Source: an uncultured Flavobacteriaceae bacterium (GTDB taxonomy: Bacteria; Bacteroidota; Bacteroidia; Flavobacteriales; Flavobacteriaceae). From it: a stretch of DNA of 64,000 bases. The DNA lies in assembly GCA_937944485.1 (NCBI GenBank), contig CALDYU010000003.1:124001-188000 (forward strand), written 5' to 3'. The notes beneath the pieces are model-generated. The model was not told the DNA's origin and ran no database searches. It was given only the letters and a program-made list of their open reading frames with translations. Made by a program: the position numbers and the translations under genes. The first letter of the stretch is position 1. Each line of letters starts with the position of its first letter. This document shows positions 9,200 through 19,150 of the stretch, piece by piece.

Positions 9200-12100
9200 A
9201 TGAAAAAATTACTACTACTCCTGGCCTTCTTTTCATTTGTTGCCATAAATGCTCAGTACAATCAAAATGCTCCTTGGATGCATGATTTAGAGCAGCAGCA
9301 ATCTAACTCAACTGCTAGGGCTACCAGCAAAACTACTAGTAAACGATCGCACACTATTTACGAAATTTCAGATGCTTTTGAGGCGTATTGGAAAGACCGC
9401 GATCAAAATGCCAAAGGAAGCGGTTACAAACCTTTTATGAGATGGAAGGCTTACTGGGAACAGATGGTTCATTCAGATGGTACACTACCCACGCCAGCGG
9501 AATATTGGAATAGTTTTAAAAACAAACAAAATTTAAGTGGTAAAACAGTGAACCCCACCAGTAACTGGACGTCCATTGGCCCCTTCACTATTAATTCGCT
9601 TGGAGGAGCACTAACAGGTCTAGGGAGAGTGAATGCAGTTGCCGTAGATCCTAATAACCCAGATACTTGGTATCTAGGGGCACCGGCAGGAGGTATATGG
9701 AAATCAACGGATGCAGGCAGTTCGTGGGTTTCATTATTTGATAATTTTCTTCAAATAGGAGTTTCGGGCATTGCTATTGACCCCAATGATTCGAATATAA
9801 TTTATATTACTACTGGTGATGATGATGCAGCAGATTCTTTTAGCGTTGGCGTTTTCAAATCTACCGATGGAGGTTTGAATTGGAACCCTACAGGTTTAGT
9901 AGCAGATGAGGGAGATGTAGGATTACTCATGAATGAAATAACCATTGACCCTACCAATTCAAATATAGTTTGGGTAGGCACGAATGACGGACTCCAAAAG
10001 TCGACTGATGCTGGTGTCACATGGACTGTAATGCGAAATGGAAATATAACAGATTTTAGACTCAAACCGGGTGATAGTCAAACCGTATATGCGGTTGATA
10101 GAGATAGTTTTTTTGTCACCCGAAATGGAGGTGCCTCTTTTGAAGAAATTACTGATAATTTACCTGAAGATTCAGGAAGACTAGCCATAGCAGTTACAGA
10201 TGATAATCCTGAAGTGGTATACGTAGTAAGTGCTAATACAGGCCAAAATAATTTTGCATACCAAGGACTTTTTAAATCAACGGATAGTGGAGCGACATTT
10301 GTGGAAACTGCTAATACCTTTGATATTTTCGAATCAAATCAAGCCTGGTTCGATTTAGCCATTGAAGTGAACCCTGCCGATGAAAATGAGGTTTATATCG
10401 GAGTGCTCAATATTTGGAAAAGTACAGATGGTGGGGACAGTTTTAATCAGCTTAATCAATGGTTTAGTCAAACCCCATCTTATACCCATGCTGATATTCA
10501 TACCTTAAAGTTTTTTAATGGTGACTTATTTTGTGGTAGCGACGGCGGCATTTACGTCTCCGAAGACAATGGCACCACTTTTAATGACCAAACGGCGGGA
10601 GTAGCAATTAGCCAATTCTACAGATTATCAGTTGCGAAAAACGATTCTGGTAAAATGGCTGGGGGCTTACAAGACAATTCAGGTTTCGTTCGTAATAACG
10701 GGGCTTGGAGCGTTTACACTCAAGGTGATGGTATGGATTACGAAGTAGACCCGAACAATGGCAATATTATTTATGGCTTTGTTCAGTTCGGAGGTGTCCT
10801 TTTTATAACAACAAACTCTGGAGAATCTGTGGGTCGAATTGGTGCTCCGCAAGACTCCAATGGTAACAGAATTCGGGGTAATTGGATAACCCCTTTAGCT
10901 GTAAGTAGTGAAGGAGATGTATATTCAGGCTTTGATGGCGTATATAAATTGGAAAGCAACAGATGGGAAAAGATCTCAGGTGTTGGAGCTACCAATATTG
11001 ATGATATTGAGATAGACCCTAACAATCCCATGATCATCTATGCTGTAGAGAATGAGGTTATTTTTCGTAGTACTAATGGCGGTACTTCTTTTAGAATATT
11101 ACATACTTTTGATTCCGATATCTCTGACCTATCCATTAATAGTTTAGATGGCAATATTTTATATGTCACCACCTCCAACAGGGTTGGAATTGCGCAAAGT
11201 AGACAACAAAATCTAAGAGGTGTTTTCAAACTAACAATCGATGGAGATAACGCAACAGCTGAAGATCTCACCTTAAATCTGCCTACAGATCAAGCCTTTT
11301 TTGCGGTTGCCCACCAAGGAAGAGATGCTACCAATCCGGTTTTTGTAGGTACCAATTTAGGCGTATATCGTATCGATGATACACTTACGGAATGGGAAGA
11401 TTATTTTACGGGCTTTCCGAACACAGCTGTTAGTGATTTAGAAATATCGCTTGATGAAGCCATTATAACAGCGTCAACCTATGGTAGAGGAATCTGGCAA
11501 TCTCCCATTCCAATCACTGCGCCTGATAATGATATACGGGTAACAAACCTCACTCCTGAAGCAAATGTGATTTTTTGTGATGAGCCTATTGTACCACAGG
11601 TCACTGTACAAAATCAAGGAGCCAATACCATAACTGCAGCTAATATTATGTATACGATTAATGATGGTACACCCATCAGCTTCGATTGGACTGGAACACT
11701 AGTTCCTAATGAAACTACGGTGATACCTTTTCCTTCTTTCAATCCGACTATTGGAACTATTGCGTTGAGTGTTACGGCAACCATAACAGGGGATGCATTT
11801 GCCGACAACAATACGATTAGCACTAATTTTGTACTTAATGAAGAGGGGGCGATTAATGATATTTTTGATTTTGAAAATGATCAAGAAGAAGCACTCATTT
11901 CGTATAATGAAAGTTTAAGCACACCTTTATGGGAAAGAGGCGTGCCAACAGGAACTCTCTTAAATCAAGCTGGTTCAGGCACCCAGGTGTATGGAACCAA
12001 TTTAAGTGGCGATCATCCTAATAGCACTAAAGCATTTCTTTTGAGCCCATGCTATGATATTGCTAATATTTTGGCGCCGAAATTAAGCTTTAAAATGGCC

Positions 12101-13486
12101 TTTGAATTAGAAGTTAATTTTGACATCGTCTATGTCGAATACACAATAGACAATGGAGATAATTGGCAATTGCTCGGTAGTATCAATAGCCAACCCAATT
12201 GGTATAATAGTGATCGAATTGCTGGGGCTCAAAACGATTGTGAAAACTGCCCTGGCGGTCAGTGGAACGGTACCAACGCAACTTTAACTGAATACGTTTA
12301 TGACTTCGATGCCAATGCAGCTATTGGCGAAACAGATTTAACCAATGAAAGTAATATCATATTTCGAATTGTTTTCCATTCAGATCCAGGAGTTGTAGAA
12401 GAGGGTGCAATTGTTGACGATTTCGCAATTACCGGCTTTAATGATGATGATGATGATGATGATGATGGTATACTAGACGTTAATGATAACTGTTCTCTAG
12501 TAAGCAATCCTGATCAGGCCAATAATGATGGTGACCAATTAGGAGATGCTTGCGACCCAGATGATGACAATGACGGCGTTTTTGATTTTGAAGATAATTG
12601 CCCGTTTACAGCCAATCCTGATCAAGCCGATTTTGATGGTGATGGTATTGGTGATGTTTGTGACGATGATATTGATAATGACGGACTGGCTAATGGCACG
12701 GACACGTGCCCCAATACACCGATAGGTGTTCCAATAGATGTGACCGGTTGCGAAGTATTCTCATTACCCATAAATAATTTTAGCATTTTAACAAAAGGAG
12801 AATCTTGTATTGAAAGTAATAATGGTAGCATTGAAATTGAAGCTTCCGAAGCTTTTAGTTATACGGCAACATTGACCAGTAATGGTTCTGCACCCGTTGC
12901 TAATCCTTTTACGGACATGACAGCTTTCAATGATTTAGAAGCAGGTGATTACCAAATTTGCATTACGATTGCAGAAGCACCGGATTATGAAAATTGTTTT
13001 GATGTAAGTATCTCTGAGCCAGAAGCATTATCAGTTTCTTCAAAAGTAAGTAATCTAAAAAGTGAAATATCACTTAGCCTTACTGGTGGTAGTAAATATT
13101 TTATAACCTTAAACAATGAAGTTTTTATCACAACCGAAGATCAAATTACCTTACCCTTAAAACTTGTTGAAAATACAATAGCGATACAAACAGACAAACC
13201 CTGCCAAGGAGAGCATAAAGAAACAGTGTTCTTAAGTAATGAAGTATTCATTTATCCGAACCCAATAGCTGGAGGGGACCTACATATTTTACTAGGTAAT
13301 TTAAGCCAACCAAAAGTGCTGGTTTCTTTATTTAATACTTCTGGGGCAGCTGCTCTATTTGAAAAATCGTTTGAAGTAAATGACAACAGTATAAAATTCA
13401 ATGTTGATTCTCTTTCTAAAGGAATTTACATTCTCAATATAAAAACAGACAATTCCCTGTTAACCTATAAAATCATAAGAAAATGA
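9200..13486 (+). CDS. Secreted T9SS-sorted BNR/VPS10-type multidomain protein
   Basis: A 1428-aa extracellular protein. Residues 1-19 are a Sec signal peptide ending AINAQ. Residues about 120-770 contain repeated sialidase/BNR-like Asp-box units (KSTDAGSSW, KSTDGGLNW, KSTDAGVTW, RSTNGGTSF), which build a sortilin/VPS10-like beta propeller. A CARDB-like domain follows at about 780-880 (TVQNQGANTI). Next come a jelly-roll-like domain with DNGDNWQLLGS, then thrombospondin type 3 calcium repeats at about 1090-1180 rich in D and paired cysteines. The C-terminal 75 residues (IYPNPIAGGDLHI to SLLTYKIIRK) are a T9SS type A sorting domain. Export across the outer membrane by T9SS is therefore expected. 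No catalytic residues can be assigned; an adhesive or polymer-binding role is inference. Confidence 0.9.
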   Translation: MKKLLLLLAFFSFVAINAQYNQNAPWMHDLEQQQSNSTARATSKTTSKRSHTIYEISDAFEAYWKDRDQNAKGSGYKPFMRWKAYWEQMVHSDGTLPTPAEYWNSFKNKQNLSGKTVNPTSNWTSIGPFTINSLGGALTGLGRVNAVAVDPNNPDTWYLGAPAGGIWKSTDAGSSWVSLFDNFLQIGVSGIAIDPNDSNIIYITTGDDDAADSFSVGVFKSTDGGLNWNPTGLVADEGDVGLLMNEITIDPTNSNIVWVGTNDGLQKSTDAGVTWTVMRNGNITDFRLKPGDSQTVYAVDRDSFFVTRNGGASFEEITDNLPEDSGRLAIAVTDDNPEVVYVVSANTGQNNFAYQGLFKSTDSGATFVETANTFDIFESNQAWFDLAIEVNPADENEVYIGVLNIWKSTDGGDSFNQLNQWFSQTPSYTHADIHTLKFFNGDLFCGSDGGIYVSEDNGTTFNDQTAGVAISQFYRLSVAKNDSGKMAGGLQDNSGFVRNNGAWSVYTQGDGMDYEVDPNNGNIIYGFVQFGGVLFITTNSGESVGRIGAPQDSNGNRIRGNWITPLAVSSEGDVYSGFDGVYKLESNRWEKISGVGATNIDDIEIDPNNPMIIYAVENEVIFRSTNGGTSFRILHTFDSDISDLSINSLDGNILYVTTSNRVGIAQSRQQNLRGVFKLTIDGDNATAEDLTLNLPTDQAFFAVAHQGRDATNPVFVGTNLGVYRIDDTLTEWEDYFTGFPNTAVSDLEISLDEAIITASTYGRGIWQSPIPITAPDNDIRVTNLTPEANVIFCDEPIVPQVTVQNQGANTITAANIMYTINDGTPISFDWTGTLVPNETTVIPFPSFNPTIGTIALSVTATITGDAFADNNTISTNFVLNEEGAINDIFDFENDQEEALISYNESLSTPLWERGVPTGTLLNQAGSGTQVYGTNLSGDHPNSTKAFLLSPCYDIANILAPKLSFKMAFELEVNFDIVYVEYTIDNGDNWQLLGSINSQPNWYNSDRIAGAQNDCENCPGGQWNGTNATLTEYVYDFDANAAIGETDLTNESNIIFRIVFHSDPGVVEEGAIVDDFAITGFNDDDDDDDDGILDVNDNCSLVSNPDQANNDGDQLGDACDPDDDNDGVFDFEDNCPFTANPDQADFDGDGIGDVCDDDIDNDGLANGTDTCPNTPIGVPIDVTGCEVFSLPINNFSILTKGESCIESNNGSIEIEASEAFSYTATLTSNGSAPVANPFTDMTAFNDLEAGDYQICITIAEAPDYENCFDVSISEPEALSVSSKVSNLKSEISLSLTGGSKYFITLNNEVFITTEDQITLPLKLVENTIAIQTDKPCQGEHKETVFLSNEVFIYPNPIAGGDLHILLGNLSQPKVLVSLFNTSGAAALFEKSFEVNDNSIKFNVDSLSKGIYILNIKTDNSLLTYKIIRK
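12441..12467 (+). repeat. Trinucleotide microsatellite, nine ATG/GAT units
   Basis: Nine consecutive ATG units encode a run of aspartates at the start of the thrombospondin type 3 region of the T9SS protein. Slippage would change the aspartate count without shifting the frame. Confidence 0.9.
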
Positions 13487-14199
13487 AACTAGTATATAAA
13501 GCCTTATTTCTGTCATCAATTTTATTAGCATCTTGTGGCGGCGGCGGCGATGATTCCCCCCCTCCCCCAACCCCTCCGGAAATGGTTGCAGACCCAAAAG
13601 CGACTACCTTGGTGTTTCCTGAAGATAATACCGAATGCAATGAAGGTGTTATTTTGAATGAGACAAGAAGCACTGTTACCTTTCGTTGGAATGCTTCTGA
13701 TGATACTGATCGTTATGAAGTAAATGCAAGAAATTTGTCTACCAATCAGAATATTGCTGTAAATACTCAAACCCCACAAGCTGACTTAACTATTGATCGA
13801 GGAGCCCCTTACGAATGGTTCGTGATTTCAAAAGCTACGGGCACAACGGCGACAGCAACTAGTTCGACATTTAAATTCTATAATCAAGGGCCAGGTATTG
13901 AAAACTATGCCCCTTTTCCTGCTGAAGTTGTAAATCCAGCTCGTGGGTCTGATTTGATGAATACTTCTGGAACTGTGATGCTTGAATGGAGCGGGTCTGA
14001 TATTGATAATGATATTACAGGTTATGAAATTTTATTAGATACTGCAGCCGATCCTATGCAAAGTATTGGAACTACCGCAGAGACTAGTTTTGAAGCAACA
14101 GTAAATGCTGGCGAAATCTATTATTGGAGAATTATTAGTACTGATAGTGCCAAAAATACTTCAGAATCAGAAATCTTTGAATTTCGTGTATCTAGCTAA
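13483..14199 (+). CDS. Lipoprotein with fibronectin-III-like domains
   Basis: A 238-aa predicted surface or periplasmic lipoprotein. The signal peptide ends at lipobox LLASC, followed by GGGGDD, a glycine/acid stretch typical of lipoproteins in this phylum, then a proline-rich linker. Two beta-sandwich repeats follow: about 40-130 with TVTFRWNASDDTDRYEV, and about 135-238 with TVMLEWSGSDIDNDITGYE. Both look like fibronectin type III modules. The ATG overlaps the stop of the T9SS gene (ATGA), so translation is probably coupled and the two products may work together at the cell surface. There is no enzymatic motif. Confidence 0.82.
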   Translation: MKLVYKALFLSSILLASCGGGGDDSPPPPTPPEMVADPKATTLVFPEDNTECNEGVILNETRSTVTFRWNASDDTDRYEVNARNLSTNQNIAVNTQTPQADLTIDRGAPYEWFVISKATGTTATATSSTFKFYNQGPGIENYAPFPAEVVNPARGSDLMNTSGTVMLEWSGSDIDNDITGYEILLDTAADPMQSIGTTAETSFEATVNAGEIYYWRIISTDSAKNTSESEIFEFRVSS

Positions 14200-14241
14200 T
14201 AGTAAACGACTATTACAAACCAAATTATAAAAAGACCAAAT

Positions 14242-14706
14242 ATGAAACACTTTTTGATGTTACTATCTTTATGTTGTTTATGGAGTTGTTCTTCTCAAAA
14301 AAAATTAGAATCGCTAAGTGATGTGCCATTTAAAATTGAACAATGCACGGTTCAAGAATGGGTAGGCGGTAGAGCTGAAAGTGGATCAGGCGTAGATTTA
14401 AAAATTAATCTTTCAGAAGATTTAGCAGGACTAGATTTTGAAAAAATTTATTTTCGAGCTCGCGCGTTAGATTGCAAATTAATGACTGAAAATAACGCTT
14501 CCGTTTTAGTAGCATCATATAGTACAGACGAAATAGCAAATGGAACAGTTGAAAAGCAGGGGGAGAAAATGAAAAAAATGTTTGAGATTGACACCAACGA
14601 GGCTGTTCTTGCCTACAAAAATGGAGAAAACAAATTAAAATACGTGAAAATCACTAATATTAAAGAGGTCGCACCAAAAATATATCAAGGGAGACCTCAA
14701 AATTAA
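14242..14706 (+). CDS. Small lipoprotein of unknown function
   Basis: A 154-aa protein with a signal peptide ending in LWSC followed by SSQKK, so probably lipidated. The mature part is predicted to be mostly beta strands (VQEWVGGRAESGSGVDLKI, KIYFRARALDC), with a helix-rich KQGEKMKKMFEID stretch. I do not recognise the family. It follows the previous lipoprotein after 42 bp and ends just before a terminator, so it is probably the last gene of the three-gene unit that starts at 9200. Confidence 0.75.
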   Translation: MKHFLMLLSLCCLWSCSSQKKLESLSDVPFKIEQCTVQEWVGGRAESGSGVDLKINLSEDLAGLDFEKIYFRARALDCKLMTENNASVLVASYSTDEIANGTVEKQGEKMKKMFEIDTNEAVLAYKNGENKLKYVKITNIKEVAPKIYQGRPQN

Positions 14707-14723
14707 TCCAAGTAAAAATCTTT

Positions 14724-14757
14724 AAAAAAGTCCTTATTTCAATAGGGACTTTTTTTA
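14724..14757. terminator. Bidirectional intrinsic terminator
   Basis: Stem AAAAAAGTCC/GGACTTTTTT with a loop that can extend the pairing. It separates the lipoprotein gene from convergent uvrD and overlaps the uvrD stop codon. Confidence 0.88.
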
Positions 14758-17079
14758 TTCCAAGACTTCAAGTTTAGCGAAGCGAAGTAATAGCTTTTTA
14801 ATAGCACCCTTATCAAATTGAATCTCTGCTTTTTTATCATTTCCAACACCTTCTATTTTCAAAACTCTGCCCCTACCAAATCGGGTATGATTCACTAAAA
14901 CACCTTCTGCTAAATTAGGATCAATTGTATTTGTATTAGGAATGGCCAACTCAGGCTTTAATTTGCGTAGTTTACGAAGCTGCTTTTCATTAGGTCTTCC
15001 TACGACAGGAGGGGTTCCTTTTTTAGGCTTCACTTGCCGTAATTTACTTTTATCGATGGAACCAAAAATATCATTATCAACCAAAGGTTTGTATCGATAT
15101 GAAGCCCTATCTATAGGTGTAAGGTTCTCTACATACTGCTCATCTATCTCTTCTAAAAACCGACTCGGTTCAGCATCAATTAATTTTCCCCAGCGGTATC
15201 TATTTTGAGTATAGGTTAAATAAGCTTGCTTTTCTGCTCTGGTCAGCGCCACATAAAAAAGGCGGCGTTCTTCTTCTAGTTCACTACGCGTATTCATACT
15301 CATCCCTGATGGAAAAAGGTCTTCTTCCATGCCTACAACATAGACATGCGGAAATTCTAAACCTTTAGCCAAATGTATGGTCATCAACGCCACACGATCG
15401 TCATCACCCGTGTCTTTATCTAAATCGGTGGCCAAAGCTACATCTTCTAAAAATTCACTGATATTTCCGGTTGCTCCATCCAGCTCTTTTTGTCCCTCAA
15501 CAAAATCTTTAATTCCGTTAAGCAGTTCTTCAATATTTTCCATTCGGGCAATGCCTTCAGGGGTTCCATCTTTTTTAAACTCTAGAACAATCCCTGTTTT
15601 TTTCGAAACGTGTTCTGCTAGTGTAAAGGCATCGGTGCTTTCATTCATAATCTGAAAGCTTTTTATCATGGTCACAAAATCTTGTAATTTTCGCTTTGTT
15701 CCCGAATTAATTTTCAAATCAATACGCTCTATATTTTCAACGACCTCAAAAATTGATCGGCCGTAATGATTGGCCGCAACTACCAATTTATCGATAGTCG
15801 TGTTTCCAATGCCTCTTGCAGGAAAATTAATGATACGCTTTAAGGCCTCTTCATCTTTCGGATTTATAACCAATCGCAAGTAAGCCAAAACATCCTTTAT
15901 TTCTTTTCTTTGATAAAACGAAAGTCCACCGTATATACGGTAGGGAATATCGCGTTTTCGTAACGCATCTTCAATCGATCTCGATTGCGAATTGGTACGA
16001 TATAATACTGCAAAATCACCATTGGGCATTTGATTTTGCATTCTATTTTCCCAGATTGAATTAGCTACATAACGGCCTTCTTCAGCATCTGTAGGACTTC
16101 TATGAATAATTATCGGAGGCCCATCATCATTTGAAGTCCAAACGACTTTTTCAAGCTGGTCTTTATTATTAGCGATGATGGAGTTCGCGGCATTTACAAT
16201 ATTTTTAGTAGATCGATAATTTTGCTCCAAACGATACATTCCCACATCCTCATAGTCCTTTTGAAAGTTCAGAATATTGCTAATATTAGCTCCACGAAAA
16301 GAATAGATACTCTGTGCATCATCTCCTACGACACAAATATTCTGATATCGGTCTGACAAAGCTTTTACAATGAGGTATTGTGAGTGGTTTGTATCTTGAT
16401 ACTCATCAACCAAAATATATCTAAATCGGTCTTGATACTTCGCCAGTACATCAGGAAAACGATTTAATAATTCATTGGTGCGTAGTAATAAATCATCAAA
16501 ATCCATAGCACCCGCCTTAAAGCAACGTTCTACATAATTATGATAAATATCACCCATTCTTGGTCTTTTGGCCATGGCATCAGCCTCGACCAACTCTGGG
16601 TTGTTCAAATAGGCTTTCACCGTTATCAAACTATTCTTATAAGATGATATTCTATTTTGTACTTGCTTGTATTTATAGATATCCTTATCTAAACCCATTT
16701 CCTTAATAATGGACGCGATCAGCCTTTGAGAATCTTGGGTATCATAAATCGTGAAATTACTCGGAAAGCCCAATTTATCACCGTCATAACGCAATAATTT
16801 GGCAAAAACAGAATGAAAGGTGCCCATCCATAAATTCTTGGTTTCGGTAGTACCGGCAATAGCTGCAATTCGCTTTTTCATTTCACGAGCGGCTTTATTC
16901 GTAAATGTTAATGCCAAAATATTAAACGCATCAACCCCTTGAGCCATCAAATGTGCAATACGATAGGTAAGCACCCGTGTTTTACCTGAACCTGCACCCG
17001 CAATAACCATTAAAGGACCATCTTTATGTAAAACCGGCGCCTTTTGTGCTTCATTAAGTTGATCAATATACGTCTCCAA
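14755..17079 (-). CDS. UvrD/PcrA-type superfamily 1A DNA helicase
   Basis: A 774-aa ATP-dependent 3'-5' DNA helicase of the UvrD/PcrA/Rep group, acting in nucleotide excision repair, mismatch repair or removal of RecA and stalled polymerases. Motif I is AGAGSGKT (about 29-36), motif Ia TFTNKAAREMKKR, motif II VDEYQDTN, motif III GDDAQSIYSFRGA, motif IV EQNYRST, motif V TIHLAKGLEFPHV and motif VI VALTRA. The C-terminal 100 residues include the GVLVNHTRFGRGRVLKIEG segment, the Tudor-like domain by which PcrA/UvrD contact RNA polymerase. Length is normal. It is divergent from the DsrE-like gene. Confidence 0.93.
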   Translation of the reverse strand: METYIDQLNEAQKAPVLHKDGPLMVIAGAGSGKTRVLTYRIAHLMAQGVDAFNILALTFTNKAAREMKKRIAAIAGTTETKNLWMGTFHSVFAKLLRYDGDKLGFPSNFTIYDTQDSQRLIASIIKEMGLDKDIYKYKQVQNRISSYKNSLITVKAYLNNPELVEADAMAKRPRMGDIYHNYVERCFKAGAMDFDDLLLRTNELLNRFPDVLAKYQDRFRYILVDEYQDTNHSQYLIVKALSDRYQNICVVGDDAQSIYSFRGANISNILNFQKDYEDVGMYRLEQNYRSTKNIVNAANSIIANNKDQLEKVVWTSNDDGPPIIIHRSPTDAEEGRYVANSIWENRMQNQMPNGDFAVLYRTNSQSRSIEDALRKRDIPYRIYGGLSFYQRKEIKDVLAYLRLVINPKDEEALKRIINFPARGIGNTTIDKLVVAANHYGRSIFEVVENIERIDLKINSGTKRKLQDFVTMIKSFQIMNESTDAFTLAEHVSKKTGIVLEFKKDGTPEGIARMENIEELLNGIKDFVEGQKELDGATGNISEFLEDVALATDLDKDTGDDDRVALMTIHLAKGLEFPHVYVVGMEEDLFPSGMSMNTRSELEEERRLFYVALTRAEKQAYLTYTQNRYRWGKLIDAEPSRFLEEIDEQYVENLTPIDRASYRYKPLVDNDIFGSIDKSKLRQVKPKKGTPPVVGRPNEKQLRKLRKLKPELAIPNTNTIDPNLAEGVLVNHTRFGRGRVLKIEGVGNDKKAEIQFDKGAIKKLLLRFAKLEVLE

Positions 17080-17219
17080 AGCAATCTTTAAATATCAATT
17101 TATAAGAAAGTGAATTTAGCCATAATTACCATGATGGTACAAACTTCATTTCAATAATTATGAACAATGCTACGAGGGTTTTAACGAATTTGAATATATT
17201 TAGACCTAGAACAGTTCGA

Positions 17220-17762
17220 ATGAAAAAGAATTTCAAAATTGTTTTTATCGTACTTCTTTTTTTGCAAATCACCTTGACTGCGCAAACCAAAGAAGCTGGC
17301 CCGATAATCAAAGATTATGGCAAAGTATGGGCTATTGAAAATCCTGACTTTAAAATAGATCCTTCTAAAAAATATAAAGCCGTATTTGACATCATGGCGA
17401 GTCCTGAAAACCAAGAGGCTGTAAATGCAACTATTGAAACGGCAGCGCGCTTTTTAAATATGCATGCACAAAGTGGTGTCCCTAAAGAAAATCTCAAAGT
17501 GGCCTTGGTAGTTCATAATAAAGCTTCAAAAGATGTAATCACTAGCGAAGCTTACCAAATAAAATATGGATCGGATAATCCAAACCAGGCACTTATCAAA
17601 GCCTTGATAGCTGCTGGAGGTCAAATTATTTTTTGTGGACAATCATCGCTATCACGAGATTTTCCAAAAGAAGACTTGATAGATGGTGTTCAATTGTCAC
17701 TTTCGGCGATGACCGCATTAATTCAGTTACAAGATGAAGGTTATCGACTAATTAAATTTTAA
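17220..17762 (+). CDS. Exported DsrE/DsrF-like protein
   Basis: A 180-aa protein with a Sec signal peptide (MKKNFKIVFIVLLFLQ to LTAQ), then a DsrE-like fold at about residues 55-180. The strand-cysteine element is GGQIIFCGQS. DsrE proteins handle sulfur relay in the cytosol; exported versions are common in Bacteroidota and their role is unsettled. I place the start at the ATG at 17220, because it is followed at once by the KK-hydrophobic signal sequence; an in-frame ATG at 17160 would add 20 residues that spoil the signal peptide. It lies 37 bp before the M20 hydrolase gene, so the two are probably co-transcribed. Confidence 0.82.
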   Translation: MKKNFKIVFIVLLFLQITLTAQTKEAGPIIKDYGKVWAIENPDFKIDPSKKYKAVFDIMASPENQEAVNATIETAARFLNMHAQSGVPKENLKVALVVHNKASKDVITSEAYQIKYGSDNPNQALIKALIAAGGQIIFCGQSSLSRDFPKEDLIDGVQLSLSAMTALIQLQDEGYRLIKF

Positions 17763-17799
17763 ATAAGTTTCTGCATCAGCGGAAAAAAAACCAATAATT

Positions 17800-19113
17800 A
17801 TGAAAAAGGTACTTATAGCAATCATGCTATTTTCAGGATACTTTGCTACAGCTCAAGATCCGAATTTACAAAAAGACTATGCATCCATAGAAAGTAAAGT
17901 TATTGAATGGCGTCGTGACATTCATCAGAATCCAGAACTTGGTAATCGCGAATTTAAAACTGCAGAAAAAATTGCCAAACATCTAAAATCTTTGGGTATT
18001 GAAGTCCAAACCGGCGTTGCACATACGGGTGTTGTCGGGTTACTAAAAGGCAACCAACCAGGTAAAGTAGTTGCATTAAGAGCAGATATTGACGCGCTTC
18101 CGGTCACCGAAAGAAATGATCTCCCTTTTAAATCAACCGTCACCTCTGAGTTTTTAGGCGAAAAGGTCGGTGTCATGCACGCCTGTGGACATGATACGCA
18201 CACTGCAATTTTAATGGGAGTTGCCGAAGTTTTGTCGAAAAACAAAGATAAAATAAAAGGTACTGTTAAGTTCATATTTCAACCTTCAGAAGAAGGTCCG
18301 CCACCAGGAGAGGAAGGCGGTGCTTTGCTTATGGTTAAAGAAGGAGTTATGGAAAATCCTAAAGTTGATGCCATCTTCGGACTGCATATCAATTCACAAA
18401 CTCCTGTTGGTATGATACGCTACAAATCAGGAGGCACGATGGCCGCTGCGCAAAGCTTTACCATTAAAGTAAAAGGGAAACAAAGTCATGGTTCGCAGCC
18501 ATGGTCGGGTGTAGATCCGATTTTGATAAGTGCAAAGATTATTGATGGCTTGCAAACAATCATAAGTCGCGAGACCAATTTAACGAATGAAGCTGCGGTA
18601 ATTACTGTCGGTAAAATTAAGAGTGGGGTTCGTTTTAATATAATACCGGAAAGTGCTGAGATGATTGGCACTATTCGTACGCTTGATTATGACATGAAAG
18701 ATCATATCAACAAACGTATGGTCGAAATGGTGGAAACCATTGCTAAGGCGTATGGTGGAACAGCCACTTGCGAAATAAAAGATGCTACTGATATCACCTA
18801 CAACCACCCAGAATTGGTTCAGCAAATGCTACCAACGATTCAGCGAACTGCTGGCATCGAAAATGTGGTTATACAAAAGGCGATTACTGGTGCGGAAGAT
18901 TTCTCTTATTTTCAAAGAGAAGCTCCCGGTTTTTTCTTTTTCTTAGGAGGAATGACACCAGGAAATAAGGAGTCATTTCCACACCATACCCCTGACTTTC
19001 TTATTGATGATAGTGGGTTGATTCTAGGAGTAAAAACCTTAACAGAAATGAGTCTAGATTACTTAAATAGCGATATCACGCCGATGCTTGAAGAAGAAAT
19101 TAAGGGTAAATAA
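17800..19113 (+). CDS. Exported M20D-type amidohydrolase
   Basis: A 437-aa zinc-dependent amidohydrolase that cleaves N-acylated amino acids or similar amides. The signal peptide MKKVLIAIMLFSGYFATAQ puts it in the periplasm. Metal-site motifs are HACGHDTHTA and SEEGPPPGEEGGA, with a later histidine in IFGLHINSQTP and the C-terminal PHHTPDF. A dimerisation domain is inserted at about residues 210-330 (KVKGKQSHGSQPWSGVDPI). It belongs to the group of IAA-amino-acid hydrolases, hippuricases and N-acyl-L-amino-acid amidohydrolases; the exact substrate is not known. It probably shares a transcript with the DsrE-like gene. Confidence 0.9.
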   Translation: MKKVLIAIMLFSGYFATAQDPNLQKDYASIESKVIEWRRDIHQNPELGNREFKTAEKIAKHLKSLGIEVQTGVAHTGVVGLLKGNQPGKVVALRADIDALPVTERNDLPFKSTVTSEFLGEKVGVMHACGHDTHTAILMGVAEVLSKNKDKIKGTVKFIFQPSEEGPPPGEEGGALLMVKEGVMENPKVDAIFGLHINSQTPVGMIRYKSGGTMAAAQSFTIKVKGKQSHGSQPWSGVDPILISAKIIDGLQTIISRETNLTNEAAVITVGKIKSGVRFNIIPESAEMIGTIRTLDYDMKDHINKRMVEMVETIAKAYGGTATCEIKDATDITYNHPELVQQMLPTIQRTAGIENVVIQKAITGAEDFSYFQREAPGFFFFLGGMTPGNKESFPHHTPDFLIDDSGLILGVKTLTEMSLDYLNSDITPMLEEEIKGK

Positions 19114-19150
19114 GAATTCTTAGATATGGTATTAATTTGATTTTTAAATT

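Noticed and set aside
17160..17219. Upstream start for the DsrE-like gene
   Set aside because: It adds 20 residues before a clean signal peptide.
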